Assembly (NCBI GenBank): GCA_050250815.1
Contig: JBFWNY010000017.1
Coordinates: forward strand, 14,548 to 78,547
DNA length: 64,000 nt
Direction of reading: 5' to 3'
Origin: JAEUMD01 sp050250815
GTDB lineage: Bacteria > Pseudomonadota > Alphaproteobacteria > Rhizobiales > Hyphomicrobiaceae
Part shown: positions 17,637 through 25,772 of the stretch, piece by piece
Layout of the letters: each line of letters begins with the position of its first letter
Numbering within the stretch: the stretch's first letter is position 1
The notes under the pieces: generated by a model
Seen by the model: the letters and a program-made list of their open reading frames with translations, nothing else
What the model was told of the DNA's origin: nothing
The model's database searches: none
Translations under genes and position numbers: made by a program

Positions 17637-18704
17637 ATGAGACGAACACTGTCCGAGCGCGACCGGCAGTTGCTCGCGCGCCGCTTCCGCATCAGGGAGC
17701 CTGAGAAATACCCAGGCCTGACCGAACGCCTTGAGAAAGGCGCGGTGCCCGTTCGGATTTTGCACGAATACGATGAGACGCCTCCGGGCGGGAGGAAGGC
17801 TGGGCACAAACCCCACGTTCGTTGCTGCTTTGGACATCCTCATTGGCACGGCTACGTTGTTGAGTTCGAGGATGGCAGCATCGGGCTCCTTGGCGAGAAT
17901 TGCGCGCGCCGCGACTTCGGTAATGACGTGATCGACGCGATCAAGGGGGTGTTCGACGCAGAGCGCGACCGCCAGTACCAGATCAACCGATTGTTCGCGA
18001 TCCGCGCAGCTATGCCAGCCGCATTAGGCGAGCTTCGCAAGCTCGCCGGAGACACGCGCTTCGACTCGTTCTGGCGAACGCTCCCCCAGCGATACGGCAA
18101 GGCATGCCGGGAGATGGCGCGCGGTGTTCGGTCTTCTCAGGGAACGCTGATGGGCATCCGTCAAGAGCGCAACGAGAATGCCGAACGGAAAGAAGCAGAG
18201 AAGGCCAACCCGGACCTGTTCGACGCTTATGAAGCTGCCGAGAGCCAGGAGGAACGTCGCATCGCGGCCGCCCGCATCAAGAAGTTCATCGAAAGACGCC
18301 CACGAATTTACAAGAACGTCGAGTTCCCGATGGGCCAATGCGACGGCTGGGGACTGCTCGATGGCAGCAAGCGCCCGGTAATGGCGGACGTGCTGGCCCG
18401 GGCAATCGCAGCCGCAGAGCGGGCCGACGATGACAAGCCTATCGAGCGGTGGGGCAAAGCCGACTTCGCCCGGATGCGCGGCGACCTTGATGAGCTGTTC
18501 GCCAAGGTCGATGAGGCGAGGAAGGCGGTGACCGAACTGCTCCGCTTCGCGAGCCCCGCGAACCGCGAGCGGATTGCTGACTGGGCGCACCAGTGCGGCT
18601 TCGACATTGAGATTCAATTGCCGGACGGCTTCGGCTGGCCCGCGACGCCGGCACTCGATGCTTTGAGCGCGGAAGAGGCAAATGATCATGCAATGGCAGC
18701 GTAA
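17637..18704 (+). CDS. Mini-island protein with Cys/His cluster, unknown family
   Basis: This is a 355-residue soluble, charged protein. Residues 63-89 contain C63, C64, H67, H69, H71 and C89 around the strand YVVEFEDGSIGLLGENC, a pattern suited to metal binding and like zinc-knuckle modules of phage and island proteins. The remainder is mainly helical, with a basic coiled-coil-like stretch at about 170-230 (ERNENAERKEAEKANPDLFD). The ATG at 17637 was preferred over 17595 because the extra residues look untranslated. The next gene starts ten bases after its stop behind AGAGGTAGCG, so the three cargo genes form an operon. Function unknown; defence or regulatory roles are possible but unproven. 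Confidence 0.7.
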   Translation: MRRTLSERDRQLLARRFRIREPEKYPGLTERLEKGAVPVRILHEYDETPPGGRKAGHKPHVRCCFGHPHWHGYVVEFEDGSIGLLGENCARRDFGNDVIDAIKGVFDAERDRQYQINRLFAIRAAMPAALGELRKLAGDTRFDSFWRTLPQRYGKACREMARGVRSSQGTLMGIRQERNENAERKEAEKANPDLFDAYEAAESQEERRIAAARIKKFIERRPRIYKNVEFPMGQCDGWGLLDGSKRPVMADVLARAIAAAERADDDKPIERWGKADFARMRGDLDELFAKVDEARKAVTELLRFASPANRERIADWAHQCGFDIEIQLPDGFGWPATPALDALSAEEANDHAMAA

Positions 18705-18713
18705 GAGGTAGCG

Positions 18714-19049
18714 ATGGAAGGCTTCTACGTCGGATATTTCACGGGGTTGATGGGCAACGCGGTGGCGCTGTTCGTCTTCAAAGACGGAATCATCGCCGGG
18801 GCTGATATGGGCGGAGCGACCTATGACGGTACGTTTGCGCCGTCCGAAGACGGCCAAAATGTCTCGGGCACACTGACATTCAACGTCGCCAATGGCGCGA
18901 CGCTCATCACCGGCGCGTCATCTGGCGGCCCGGTGCGCTTTGAGGTGCCTATTACGTTGCCCACGAATATTGCCAACGGCGACCTTCAGAAGATCAACTC
19001 GCCTGTGGGTCCGATCAACGTGCGGTTCCAGAAGATAAGGTCATTCTAG
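18714..19049 (+). CDS. GrlR-like small beta-barrel protein
   Basis: This is a 111-residue protein beginning MEGFYVGYFTGLMGNAVALF with a GIIAGADMGGATYDGTFAPS strand pair. It fits the GrlR/T3SS-negative-regulator-like family: first a strand of the type GFYxVxF, then an xDGxIxGGDxxxxYxGxY element. It has no signal peptide or membrane helix. It is preceded by AGAGGTAGCG and its stop overlaps the next gene's GTG start (TAGTG). In GrlR the fold sequesters a transcription factor; stand-alone relatives in other bacteria have no known partner. Family call is by pattern only. Confidence 0.6.
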   Translation: MEGFYVGYFTGLMGNAVALFVFKDGIIAGADMGGATYDGTFAPSEDGQNVSGTLTFNVANGATLITGASSGGPVRFEVPITLPTNIANGDLQKINSPVGPINVRFQKIRSF

Positions 19050-19588
19050 TGACAGCGGATCAGTGGATGAATAGTGCCCTCACAATCATTGCGATCATCG
19101 CCGGGCCGATTGCGGCGGTTTGGTACACGAGGAAGCTCGACCGCGAACGTGAGCACCGAGACAGAAGGCTGTTGATCTTTCGTGCGCTCATGGGGACGCG
19201 CGGCGTTCGGTTATCGAATGATCACGTGACGGCCCTAAACCTCGTCATGGTCGAGTTCTACAACGAAGTTGCCGTCACTGACGCCTTCCGCCAATACGTC
19301 GGGCACCTGAGCCGCGACATTCCAAAGGACGATCCAAACTTCTGGGAGGAACGTGAAGACCTCTTCACGAAATTGCTCCAGGAGATGGGGAAGTCTCTGG
19401 GCTACAACTTCGATGGCCGCGAGCTGAGCCGTCTTCGGTATACGCCGATGGGGTGGCAGTTGGATGAGGAACGCGACCGGAAGATCAAGGGCCTGCTCAT
19501 CGACACGCTAGAGGGGCGGCGTCCACTCCCAATCGCGGCGACCTTACCGGCGAACCAGCACAATCCGTTCCCGCCGCCGCCAGAGTAG
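19049..19588 (+). CDS. DUF6680-type membrane-anchored protein
   Basis: This is a 179-residue protein with one N-terminal transmembrane helix (about 8-26, ALTIIAIIAGPIAAVWYTR). A cytoplasmic helical region follows (RRLLIFRALMGTRGVRLSND, HVTALNLVMVEFYNEVAVTD, FTKLLQEMGKSLGYNFD). The FRALMxTRxxxLSxxHVxALNxxxxEF signature is that of DUF6680 as I recall it. The GTG start overlaps the previous stop by one base, so translation is coupled. It ends 69 bases before attR. Function unknown; the family is often found in accessory DNA. Confidence 0.65.
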   Translation: MTADQWMNSALTIIAIIAGPIAAVWYTRKLDREREHRDRRLLIFRALMGTRGVRLSNDHVTALNLVMVEFYNEVAVTDAFRQYVGHLSRDIPKDDPNFWEEREDLFTKLLQEMGKSLGYNFDGRELSRLRYTPMGWQLDEERDRKIKGLLIDTLEGRRPLPIAATLPANQHNPFPPPPE

Positions 19589-19656
19589 CATCCCGTCCCC
19601 GTTTCGCCCCTAATGGCACCGGGGGCGAATTGGTCGCCAAAAAAGTCAAGGAAATC

Positions 19657-19701
19657 TTGGAGGCCACGCCCGGAATCGAACCGGGGTATACGGATTTGCA
19701 G
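19657..19701. repeat. attR: 45-bp direct repeat inside the intact tRNA-Cys
   Basis: Identical to 17296-17340. It spans the tRNA-Cys sequence from the anticodon loop (TTGCAG on the plus strand) to one base past the CCA end. The repeat boundary at the anticodon marks the probable crossover. Confidence 0.9.
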
Positions 19702-19731
19702 TCCGCTGCGTCACCACTCCGCCACGTGGCC
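19658..19731 (-). tRNA. tRNA-Cys (anticodon GCA)
   Basis: The complement folds as a full cloverleaf with encoded CCA. Acceptor GGCCACG pairs with CGTGGCC, the D-arm is GGCGGAGTGG-type, the anticodon loop reads CTGCAAA, and the T-arm is CGGTTCGATTCCG. It is the target of the adjacent mini-island. Confidence 0.95.
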
Positions 19732-19796
19732 CTGCCGGCGCTGGCCCCCGTGGTGTGAGGTGGGAGCAGCGCTGAAGTCTCCGATCGGGTACGCGC

Positions 19797-19943
19797 AGCC
19801 TTGCAAACAAGGCTCCGCAGTGCCAGAGCGTGACCCGCCGAAGCGGGAGGCTTCGCTTATCACAGCCGGGAAGGCGGGGACAAGGCCGCCGTGGGGGGAC
19901 CGGCATCCCGAACGGGCGAGCCAACTGAGCTATCGCGTTGGCC
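19797..19943. other. Hairpins and tRNA-like remnant between tRNA-Cys and pcm
   Basis: The 285-base gap before pcm has no gene. It holds a perfect hairpin AGCCTTG-CAAA-CAAGGCT (19797-19814) and another, CCCGC-CGAA-GCGGG (19834-19847). On the minus strand at 19943-19921 it holds a tRNA-like 5' end with a D-arm, GCGATAGCTCAGTTGG. The expected anticodon arm and acceptor partner are missing, so this is at most a tRNA fragment. Confidence 0.35.
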
Positions 19944-20016
19944 GAGAGACGGTCTGGCCTGGCCGCGAGCCATTGGCTATTTTGCAGCCCTGTGAGCAAG
20001 AGGGAGAGAGCGAGCA

Positions 20017-20685
20017 ATGGCCGACCACGCTTTGCAGCGCAAGAACATGGTCGAGTCTCAGGTGCGTCCGAGCGACGTCACCGACAGGCGTGTCATGCGG
20101 GCCATGCAGGAGGTGCCGCGCGAGGCCTTCGTGCCCCTCGCCATGAAGCCCGTCGCCTACATGGACGATGAGCTGCGGCTCGTCAGCGGGGGCGCCGGTC
20201 GGACCGCCCGCGCCATGCTCGCCCCGCGCGCATTTGCCAGGCTGCTGCAACTCGCCGAGATCGAGAGCGGCGACGTCGTTCTCGATATCGGCTGCGCGAC
20301 CGGCTACTCCAGCGCGATCATCGCGCGCGTCGCCGAAACCGTCGTCGCACTCGAGGTCGACGCCGAGCTGGCGGAGACGGCGGCCACGATTATCGAGCAA
20401 CAACGGATCGACAACATCGCCGTCGTGACGGGCGATCTCGACGCGGGCTATGCGTCGGAAGGTCCATTCGACGTCATCGTGATCGAGGGCGCAGTGGCCG
20501 ACGTGCCGCCTGGGCTCCTCGATCAGCTGAAGGACGGCGGGCGGCTGGTTGCGATCACAGCTGGCGTGCCACAGCGGGCCGCGCTGTGGCGGCGCAGCGG
20601 GCGCACGTTTGACCGGCGTGAGGCTTTCGAGGCTGCCGGACCGCATATGCCCGGCTTCGAGGCAAAGTCCGAATTCATCTTCTGA
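20017..20685 (+). CDS. pcm: Protein-L-isoaspartate O-methyltransferase
   Basis: This 222-residue SAM-dependent methyltransferase repairs isoaspartyl residues in damaged proteins. The N-terminal MVESQVRPSDVTDRRVMRAM and VPREAFVP are typical of the alphaproteobacterial form. SAM-binding motif I is VLDIGCATGYSSAIIA, with the acidic residue in VALEVD and the later motif DVIVIEGAV. The C-terminal FEAKSEFIF also matches. AGAGGGAGAGAG-type purines precede the ATG. In many alphaproteobacteria it sits next to tolC and popZ, as here. The convergent tolC ends 103 bases downstream. Confidence 0.9.
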   Translation: MADHALQRKNMVESQVRPSDVTDRRVMRAMQEVPREAFVPLAMKPVAYMDDELRLVSGGAGRTARAMLAPRAFARLLQLAEIESGDVVLDIGCATGYSSAIIARVAETVVALEVDAELAETAATIIEQQRIDNIAVVTGDLDAGYASEGPFDVIVIEGAVADVPPGLLDQLKDGGRLVAITAGVPQRAALWRRSGRTFDRREAFEAAGPHMPGFEAKSEFIF

Positions 20686-20788
20686 CGATGCGAAAGTTCG
20701 GAGCGGTGCGCCGCTCCGCGCGCCTGCCTTCGGCTATCGTGGAAATCGCGACCGGACGCATCAGCGGACGGTCACGCCACGCTGCGTC

Positions 20789-22288
20789 TCACTTGATGGA
20801 TCTTTCGCGCTCGACGTGCGTGGGCCACAAATCATGGTATTCGCGCCGGCCGTCCTCGTGCGTGATCGACAGGCCCCACCACTTGCGCCGCACCTCCTGA
20901 TAGTGGATCTCAGGATCGTACACGTGGCTTGCCACGCCGAGGCGATAGGCATCGAGGCGGCCGATGGCCGAGAGCACGGTAAAGCCGGCAACAACGAGGT
21001 TGCGCTCATCGGTAACGAGCTGCACCTGGGCGTTGAGCAGCTCCTGCTCGGCATTGAGCACGTCGAGCAGCGTGCGCTGGCCGACCTTCTCTTCTTCGCG
21101 CACGCCGGTAAGCGCAGTCTGGTTGGCGTTGACCTGGGTGCGATCCGACTGAACCTGTGCACGCGCCGCCTGCAGCTGTGACCACGAGGCGATCACCGCT
21201 TCACGAATCTCGGTGCGGACCTGCTCGATCTCCTGCAGACGGCTGACGTGAATGTGCTTGGCCTGACGGACCCGCGCCGTAACCTCACCGCCCTGGTAGA
21301 TGGGCACGTTGACCCGGCCGATGACGGTGCCCGTCTCGCTCTCGTCGATCGAGCGACTGGGATCGAACCGCTCCTGCCACGTGGCCTCGAGCTGGGCCGA
21401 GGGCAGAAGCTCGCCGCGGATGCGGTCGACCGTGTGGCGCGCGGCCTGCTCGCGGTAGAGCGCCGCGATAAGCAGCGCGTTCTCCTGCTCTGCGATCGCC
21501 GTCGACTCGTTGAGCGAGTGCGGAATGAAGCGGTCCGGCGGCCCCGGGTCGCGGACGCCACTCGGCGGACTTCCAATCACGCGCTCGTAGGTTGCGCGGC
21601 TGCTCTTCAGATTGGCGCGCGCCAGATCGAGTGCAGACACCGCGCCCGCACGCCGCGCTTCGGCTTGTGCGACGTCCGTGCGTGTCACTTCGCCGACGGC
21701 GAAACGGTCGCGCGTGGCGCGCAGCTCGCGCGTCAGCACCGCGACGTTGTTCTCCTGCAGCCGGACGACTGCCTGGTCGCGCACGACGTCCATGTAGGCG
21801 GTCACCGCCTGCAGCAGCACCTGCCGCTCGACATCGCGCAGCGTCTCGCGCCCGGCGCGGACGCCGGCCTCGGCTTCGTTGACGGCGTTACGCGTCTGGA
21901 AGCCGGTGAACAGCGGCTGGGTGAGATTGAGCGCGTAGCCGCGTGGCCCGAACGTGCCGTTGGACGGAGCCGAGGGCTTCGTCTCGGTATGCTGCACGCC
22001 GGCGTCGGCGCTTGCCGAGATGCGAGGGCGATAACCGGAGTTGGCGCGTGCGACCTCCTCGTCGGTTGCCCGCAGGCGGGCGCGCTCGGCGTCGATACGT
22101 GGATTGTAGCGATAGGCCGCGGCCAGCGCGTCCTTGAGGGACTCCGCGTCCACCGGGCCAGCCGACAGGATCGGCGCGGCCGCAAGGGCCAGCGCCGCAG
22201 CAACTGACTGCACGACGGAACGCGGGCGCACGCGGCGCATGCACCGGGCCGTCGTGCCGCTGTCGGTGTTATCGATCTGAGCCGCCAT
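20789..22288 (-). CDS. tolC: TolC-family outer-membrane channel protein (copy 1)
   Basis: This is a 499-residue trimeric outer-membrane channel component for type I secretion or RND efflux. An N-terminal signal segment ends near ILSAGPVDA. Two internal repeats each have the helical coiled-coil regions and beta strands of the family: ESLKDALAAAYRYNP and RGYALNLTQPLFTGFQ in the first, GRVNVPIYQGGEV and EEEKVGQRTLLDVLNAEQEL in the second. It converges on pcm. A second, closely related tolC lies directly upstream on the same strand (22620-24311). The 331-base gap between them is presumably this gene's promoter region. Confidence 0.9.
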   Translation of the reverse strand: MAAQIDNTDSGTTARCMRRVRPRSVVQSVAAALALAAAPILSAGPVDAESLKDALAAAYRYNPRIDAERARLRATDEEVARANSGYRPRISASADAGVQHTETKPSAPSNGTFGPRGYALNLTQPLFTGFQTRNAVNEAEAGVRAGRETLRDVERQVLLQAVTAYMDVVRDQAVVRLQENNVAVLTRELRATRDRFAVGEVTRTDVAQAEARRAGAVSALDLARANLKSSRATYERVIGSPPSGVRDPGPPDRFIPHSLNESTAIAEQENALLIAALYREQAARHTVDRIRGELLPSAQLEATWQERFDPSRSIDESETGTVIGRVNVPIYQGGEVTARVRQAKHIHVSRLQEIEQVRTEIREAVIASWSQLQAARAQVQSDRTQVNANQTALTGVREEEKVGQRTLLDVLNAEQELLNAQVQLVTDERNLVVAGFTVLSAIGRLDAYRLGVASHVYDPEIHYQEVRRKWWGLSITHEDGRREYHDLWPTHVERERSIK

Positions 22289-22619
22289 TTGCGATCCTTG
22301 CGCGCCGGCAACGGTCAGACCTGATGGAAGGGCTGACGACGTGCCGCGTCAAAGTTCTAGGACAGCACCTCCGGCGCCGGGAAGGCGAAGCCGCGCCGTG
22401 GCGAGCCGCGACTCGAACCACGTGGCGCGATTGTCACAACGACCCCGCGCATGCACTGATTTAGGCGCGGTATTAACCGATTCGAAGCCTTTACAAGAAA
22501 TTCCGGCTGGCATGGCGGGCAGGGGTGATCGGCGCGCGAAAGAGCATTTCGGGCGCAGCGCTCAGCGACGATTCGAGGAACGGACGTCCGGAAGCTCACC
22601 GGCCGGGGCCAAGGCGGCC
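22289..22619. other. 331-base spacer between the two tolC copies
   Basis: No coding frame is convincing. A locally AT-rich patch around 22460-22500 lies on the promoter side of tolC copy 1, which probably has its own promoter rather than relying on readthrough. No terminator with a T-run was found after tolC copy 2. Confidence 0.35.
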
Positions 22620-24311
22620 CTAGTCGCCGGGCCAGCGCAGACGCTCGCGTAGGCGCGGCATCGGTCGGGACGTCGGCGGCGATTGGGTTCGCGGCACGAC
22701 CAACGCCTCGGGAGGCGGAAGACTGTCCCTATCGACGTCATCTACTCTCATACCTGCCCTCGTGGGCGGCGGCTCGGGCGGGTCGAAGTCATCGGCTTGG
22801 GACCTTCGTGCGGCCACGGGCGCGGGATCGTCCCAGGCTTGCGCAGCCGCTCGTGGCCGATAACGCAGCGGCTCACGCAAACGCCGCTCGTCGTCGGCGA
22901 TCGAGGTGCCGACCCATTTGCGGCGGGTCTCCTGATAATGAACCTCGGCATCGTAGAGCCTGTCGTCGAGGGAGAGGCGGTCGGCGGTGAGCTGCCCCAT
23001 CGCAGCCAGCAACGAGAACGATGCCACGACGAGATCGCGCCGTGTGCGAACGAGGCTCACCTCGGCGTCGAGCCGCTCCTGCTCGGCATTGAGCACATCG
23101 AGCAGCGTGCGCTGGCCGACTTTCTCCTCCTCGCGCACGCCGCGCAGCGCCGTCTGCGCCGCATCGACCTGTACTTCGTCGGAGCGCATCTGGGCGCGCG
23201 CCGCCTGCAGGCGAGACCATGCCGCGGTGACGTTCGCCTCGCTCTCGGAGCGCGCCTGCTCAATCTCCTGGATGCGCCCGACATGCTGGTGCTTGGCCTG
23301 ACGCACGCGCGCGTGCACCTCGCCGCCCTGGTAGAGGGGAATGCTGACGCGTCCTGTGATGCTGGCTTCAGTCTCCTGGGAGATCAGGCGCGAAACGTCG
23401 TTGCGCTCGCCGTAGCTCGCTTCAATCGAGACCTGAGGCAAGAGTTCACCGCGCACGCGATCGACAGCAAAGCGAGCGGCTTCCTCGCGGTAGAGCGCCG
23501 AGACGACGTTGGGGCTGTCGCGCAGCGAGATCTCGATCGCCTGCCCTAGCGATTCCGGCAGCAGACGCTCGGGAAACGGCGGCGAATCGAGCGCGGCAGG
23601 AGCATGGCCGACGACCTTCAGGTAGGACGCGCGTGCGATCCTGAGATCGGACTTGGCGAGATCCGCTGCCGACACGGCACGAGCGCGGCGGGCGCGGGCC
23701 TGCGCGACATCGGTAAGCGTCACTTCGCGCACGGCGCGGCGCGCCTCGGCCGCTTCCAGTTCGCGCGACAGAACCCCGACGTTGCTTTCGCGCAAACTTA
23801 GAATGCGGCCCGCCGCGACGACGTCGGCGTAGGCTGCAACCGTATCGAGCAGGGTGCGGCTTTCGACGAGCCGCAGGTCTTGCCGTCCGGCGCGCACGGC
23901 AGCTTCAGCCTCGGAGACCGCGCTTTCGGTCCGGAAGCCGGAGAATATCGGTTGTGAGAGCGACAGCTGATAGCCCCAGGGCTGCGCTTCGCCAGCCGAC
24001 GGCACCGCAGGCCTCACAGAGGTCGACTGATAGCCCGCCTCTACGGAGCCCCGTAAGGTCGGCCGGTATCCCGAGGCCGCACGGGCCACATCCTCGTCGG
24101 TCGCACGCAGACGGGCGCGCTCGGCGTCGAGCTGCGGATTGTTGCGGTAGGCGGCGCGCATGGCCTCCTTGAGGCTTTCGGCGCGGGCCTGATGGGCGGG
24201 CATGACGCCGGCAGCGATCGCCAGCGCAAGCGCAATGGCGCGCGCACACCGGAACGCGCCCGGCGGAGCCGCGCTCCACGGTCCCATGCATGCCTTGTCG
24301 TACGCCGCCAT
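22620..24311 (-). CDS. tolC: TolC-family outer-membrane channel protein (copy 2)
   Basis: This is a 563-residue paralogue of copy 1. Matching elements include ESLKEAMRAAYRNNPQLDAE, WGYQLSLSQPIFSGFRTESA, GRVSIPLYQGGEVHARV and EEEKVGQRTLLDVLNAEQER. It differs by an Arg/Pro/Asp-rich C-terminal extension of about 90 residues after RRKWVGTSIADD. ATG 24311 gives a signal peptide (cleavage near HQARA); the frame is open to 24671 but the extra residues look non-coding. It is divergent from the first popZ-like gene. Strong local conservation suggests duplication in this lineage. Partner pumps could be either RND system in the window. Confidence 0.88.
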   Translation of the reverse strand: MAAYDKACMGPWSAAPPGAFRCARAIALALAIAAGVMPAHQARAESLKEAMRAAYRNNPQLDAERARLRATDEDVARAASGYRPTLRGSVEAGYQSTSVRPAVPSAGEAQPWGYQLSLSQPIFSGFRTESAVSEAEAAVRAGRQDLRLVESRTLLDTVAAYADVVAAGRILSLRESNVGVLSRELEAAEARRAVREVTLTDVAQARARRARAVSAADLAKSDLRIARASYLKVVGHAPAALDSPPFPERLLPESLGQAIEISLRDSPNVVSALYREEAARFAVDRVRGELLPQVSIEASYGERNDVSRLISQETEASITGRVSIPLYQGGEVHARVRQAKHQHVGRIQEIEQARSESEANVTAAWSRLQAARAQMRSDEVQVDAAQTALRGVREEEKVGQRTLLDVLNAEQERLDAEVSLVRTRRDLVVASFSLLAAMGQLTADRLSLDDRLYDAEVHYQETRRKWVGTSIADDERRLREPLRYRPRAAAQAWDDPAPVAARRSQADDFDPPEPPPTRAGMRVDDVDRDSLPPPEALVVPRTQSPPTSRPMPRLRERLRWPGD

Positions 24312-24682
24312 CGAGCTGTCCCTGGCCGGCGGGATCGAAGAACCCCGAGCCTCGGATTGGCGGCCGATTCGCTGAACGAAATGTAAATGGTTCCAGCGGC
24401 GGCCCTGCCAGCGCGCCGAGCCGCGCCGCCGCCGCCGTGCCCCGGGGGTGGCGCTTTTGCCATGCAATTTTCTGGACCCGGCCCAACCTTTGCCGTCAAC
24501 GGCGCCTAACGGATTGTAGATGTGTGTGGGGTCAGGCCTTCCGCCGGTGGAGCGGCAGCGGGGGCAACGGCGCCGCCGGCCATCGGCCGGCGGATGAACG
24601 GTTTTGGACCAGCAAGGGAGGCGTTCGTCAGCTCCGGCACCCGTGCCACTGCGGCCCGGGTCCCCCTTCACGAGGTTCAGTC
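24312..24682. other. 371-base divergent region between tolC copy 2 and popZ-like copy 1
   Basis: The stretch holds no convincing gene. It should contain back-to-back promoters. An AT-rich short patch at about 24467-24474 stands out. No palindromic operator of note was found. Confidence 0.35.
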
Positions 24683-25567
24683 ATGTCGCGTACCGAGAAG
24701 AACGGCGAAAGTACGATGGCCGACATTCTGGCGAGCATCCGCCGCCAAGCCGCAGAGCGAGAGGCCGCGGCCAGGGCCGCTTCCCCGACTCCCCGACCCT
24801 CAAATCCCATTGCCGCCGAAGACAGATCGCTTGTCGATGGCGCTGCCGGTCCGGACGACGGCTTCCCAGTCAGCCGCCTCGTGTCCGCAGCCGATCTGCC
24901 CGAGATTCTACGGCCTGCGAAAAGTCATGCCGGACCAGCGCTGGCCCGGCTCGATCCCGTCGCGAGGCCTCGTACAAGGCTCACCGAGGCGCTGCGCGTC
25001 GTTAGTGCGGCGCCCCCGCGTGCCGAGAGCACTCCGCACCCAGCAGCCGTCGCGCCGCGCACCGACGACGCGAGTACGGCCTCCGCTGCCGGTTCCACGT
25101 CGGCTGTTGACGCCGCGCCGGTTTCGCCGAGCGGCGCTGGACCTTCGAGCGAAGCGGGTAGGGCCGCAGCCGACGAAATGCCCGAGAGCGGAGCACCGGA
25201 AGCCGAGCCACGCCGGGTCATGGTCTCCTTCAAGGACACGCGCATGGCGCGCATGGGCCAGGGAGACGGCGCCGCCTCGGAGCCGCCGGTTGCCGCCCTG
25301 GTGCCTGCTCCGCCGATGCCGCTCGCCGCACCAAGACCTGTTGCTCGCCCCTCCGAGCCTGAAGATCGTGAGGTCGCCAACACGCCGCCGGCCACACTCG
25401 ACGCAGTGCGCGACGGGGCGGCCGAGCTCTTGCGCCCGGTACTGCGTCGTTGGCTCGCCGACAACATGCCTCGAATCGTGGAGCGCGCCCTGCACATGGA
25501 GCTTGCGGATGGCGTGGCGCCGATGCCGCAGGTGCGCACCGGAAGCGGCGGTGCGCGTGACAAATGA
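24683..25567 (+). CDS. PopZ-like (DUF2497) protein, copy 1
   Basis: This is a 294-residue protein. The N-terminal motif MADILASIRRQAAE and the C-terminal motif ELLRPVLRRWLADNMPRIVE correspond to the conserved ends of PopZ. PopZ is the polar scaffold that self-assembles at cell poles and tethers the chromosome origin in alphaproteobacteria. The middle is Pro/Ala/Ser-rich and disordered, as in PopZ. GAGGTT precedes the ATG at 24683; a second ATG at 24716 would begin exactly at the conserved motif. The N-terminal helix is less canonical (RRQAAE rather than RKIIAE) than in copy 2, so copy 2 is the likelier functional PopZ. Confidence 0.75.
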   Translation: MSRTEKNGESTMADILASIRRQAAEREAAARAASPTPRPSNPIAAEDRSLVDGAAGPDDGFPVSRLVSAADLPEILRPAKSHAGPALARLDPVARPRTRLTEALRVVSAAPPRAESTPHPAAVAPRTDDASTASAAGSTSAVDAAPVSPSGAGPSSEAGRAAADEMPESGAPEAEPRRVMVSFKDTRMARMGQGDGAASEPPVAALVPAPPMPLAAPRPVARPSEPEDREVANTPPATLDAVRDGAAELLRPVLRRWLADNMPRIVERALHMELADGVAPMPQVRTGSGGARDK

Positions 25568-25772
25568 GCCGTCCCGCGCCGAGGGAGCACCCGGGAATCA
25601 AGTGTTTGTGGATGCAACTCGGGGGAGCGCTCTGAAAGCGTTGATATTGCGGTGGTTGCATTGAAGCTGCTGATGCGACGGTGTACGAGCTAATGAAAGC
25701 GACGAGTGCATCGCGCGGCGCGCGGCCGGGAGCCGTGCGCCGCCGTTGTCGAGGTGAGCCGAGGTTGTGGCA

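Larger units (their letters stand above)
17296..19701. mobile_element. Mini-island integrated in tRNA-Cys, no integrase
   Basis: A segment of about 2.4 kb is bounded by 45-bp direct repeats of the tRNA-Cys 3' half, with the intact tRNA kept at the right end (19658-19731). This is the classic footprint of tyrosine-recombinase insertion at an anticodon loop. Contents are a three-gene plus-strand operon (17637-19588) and one truncated minus-strand ORF. No recombinase, replication or packaging gene is visible, so it would need help in trans or is a decayed remnant. Several codons and spacers look less GC-rich than the flanks, by eye only. Confidence 0.8.
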
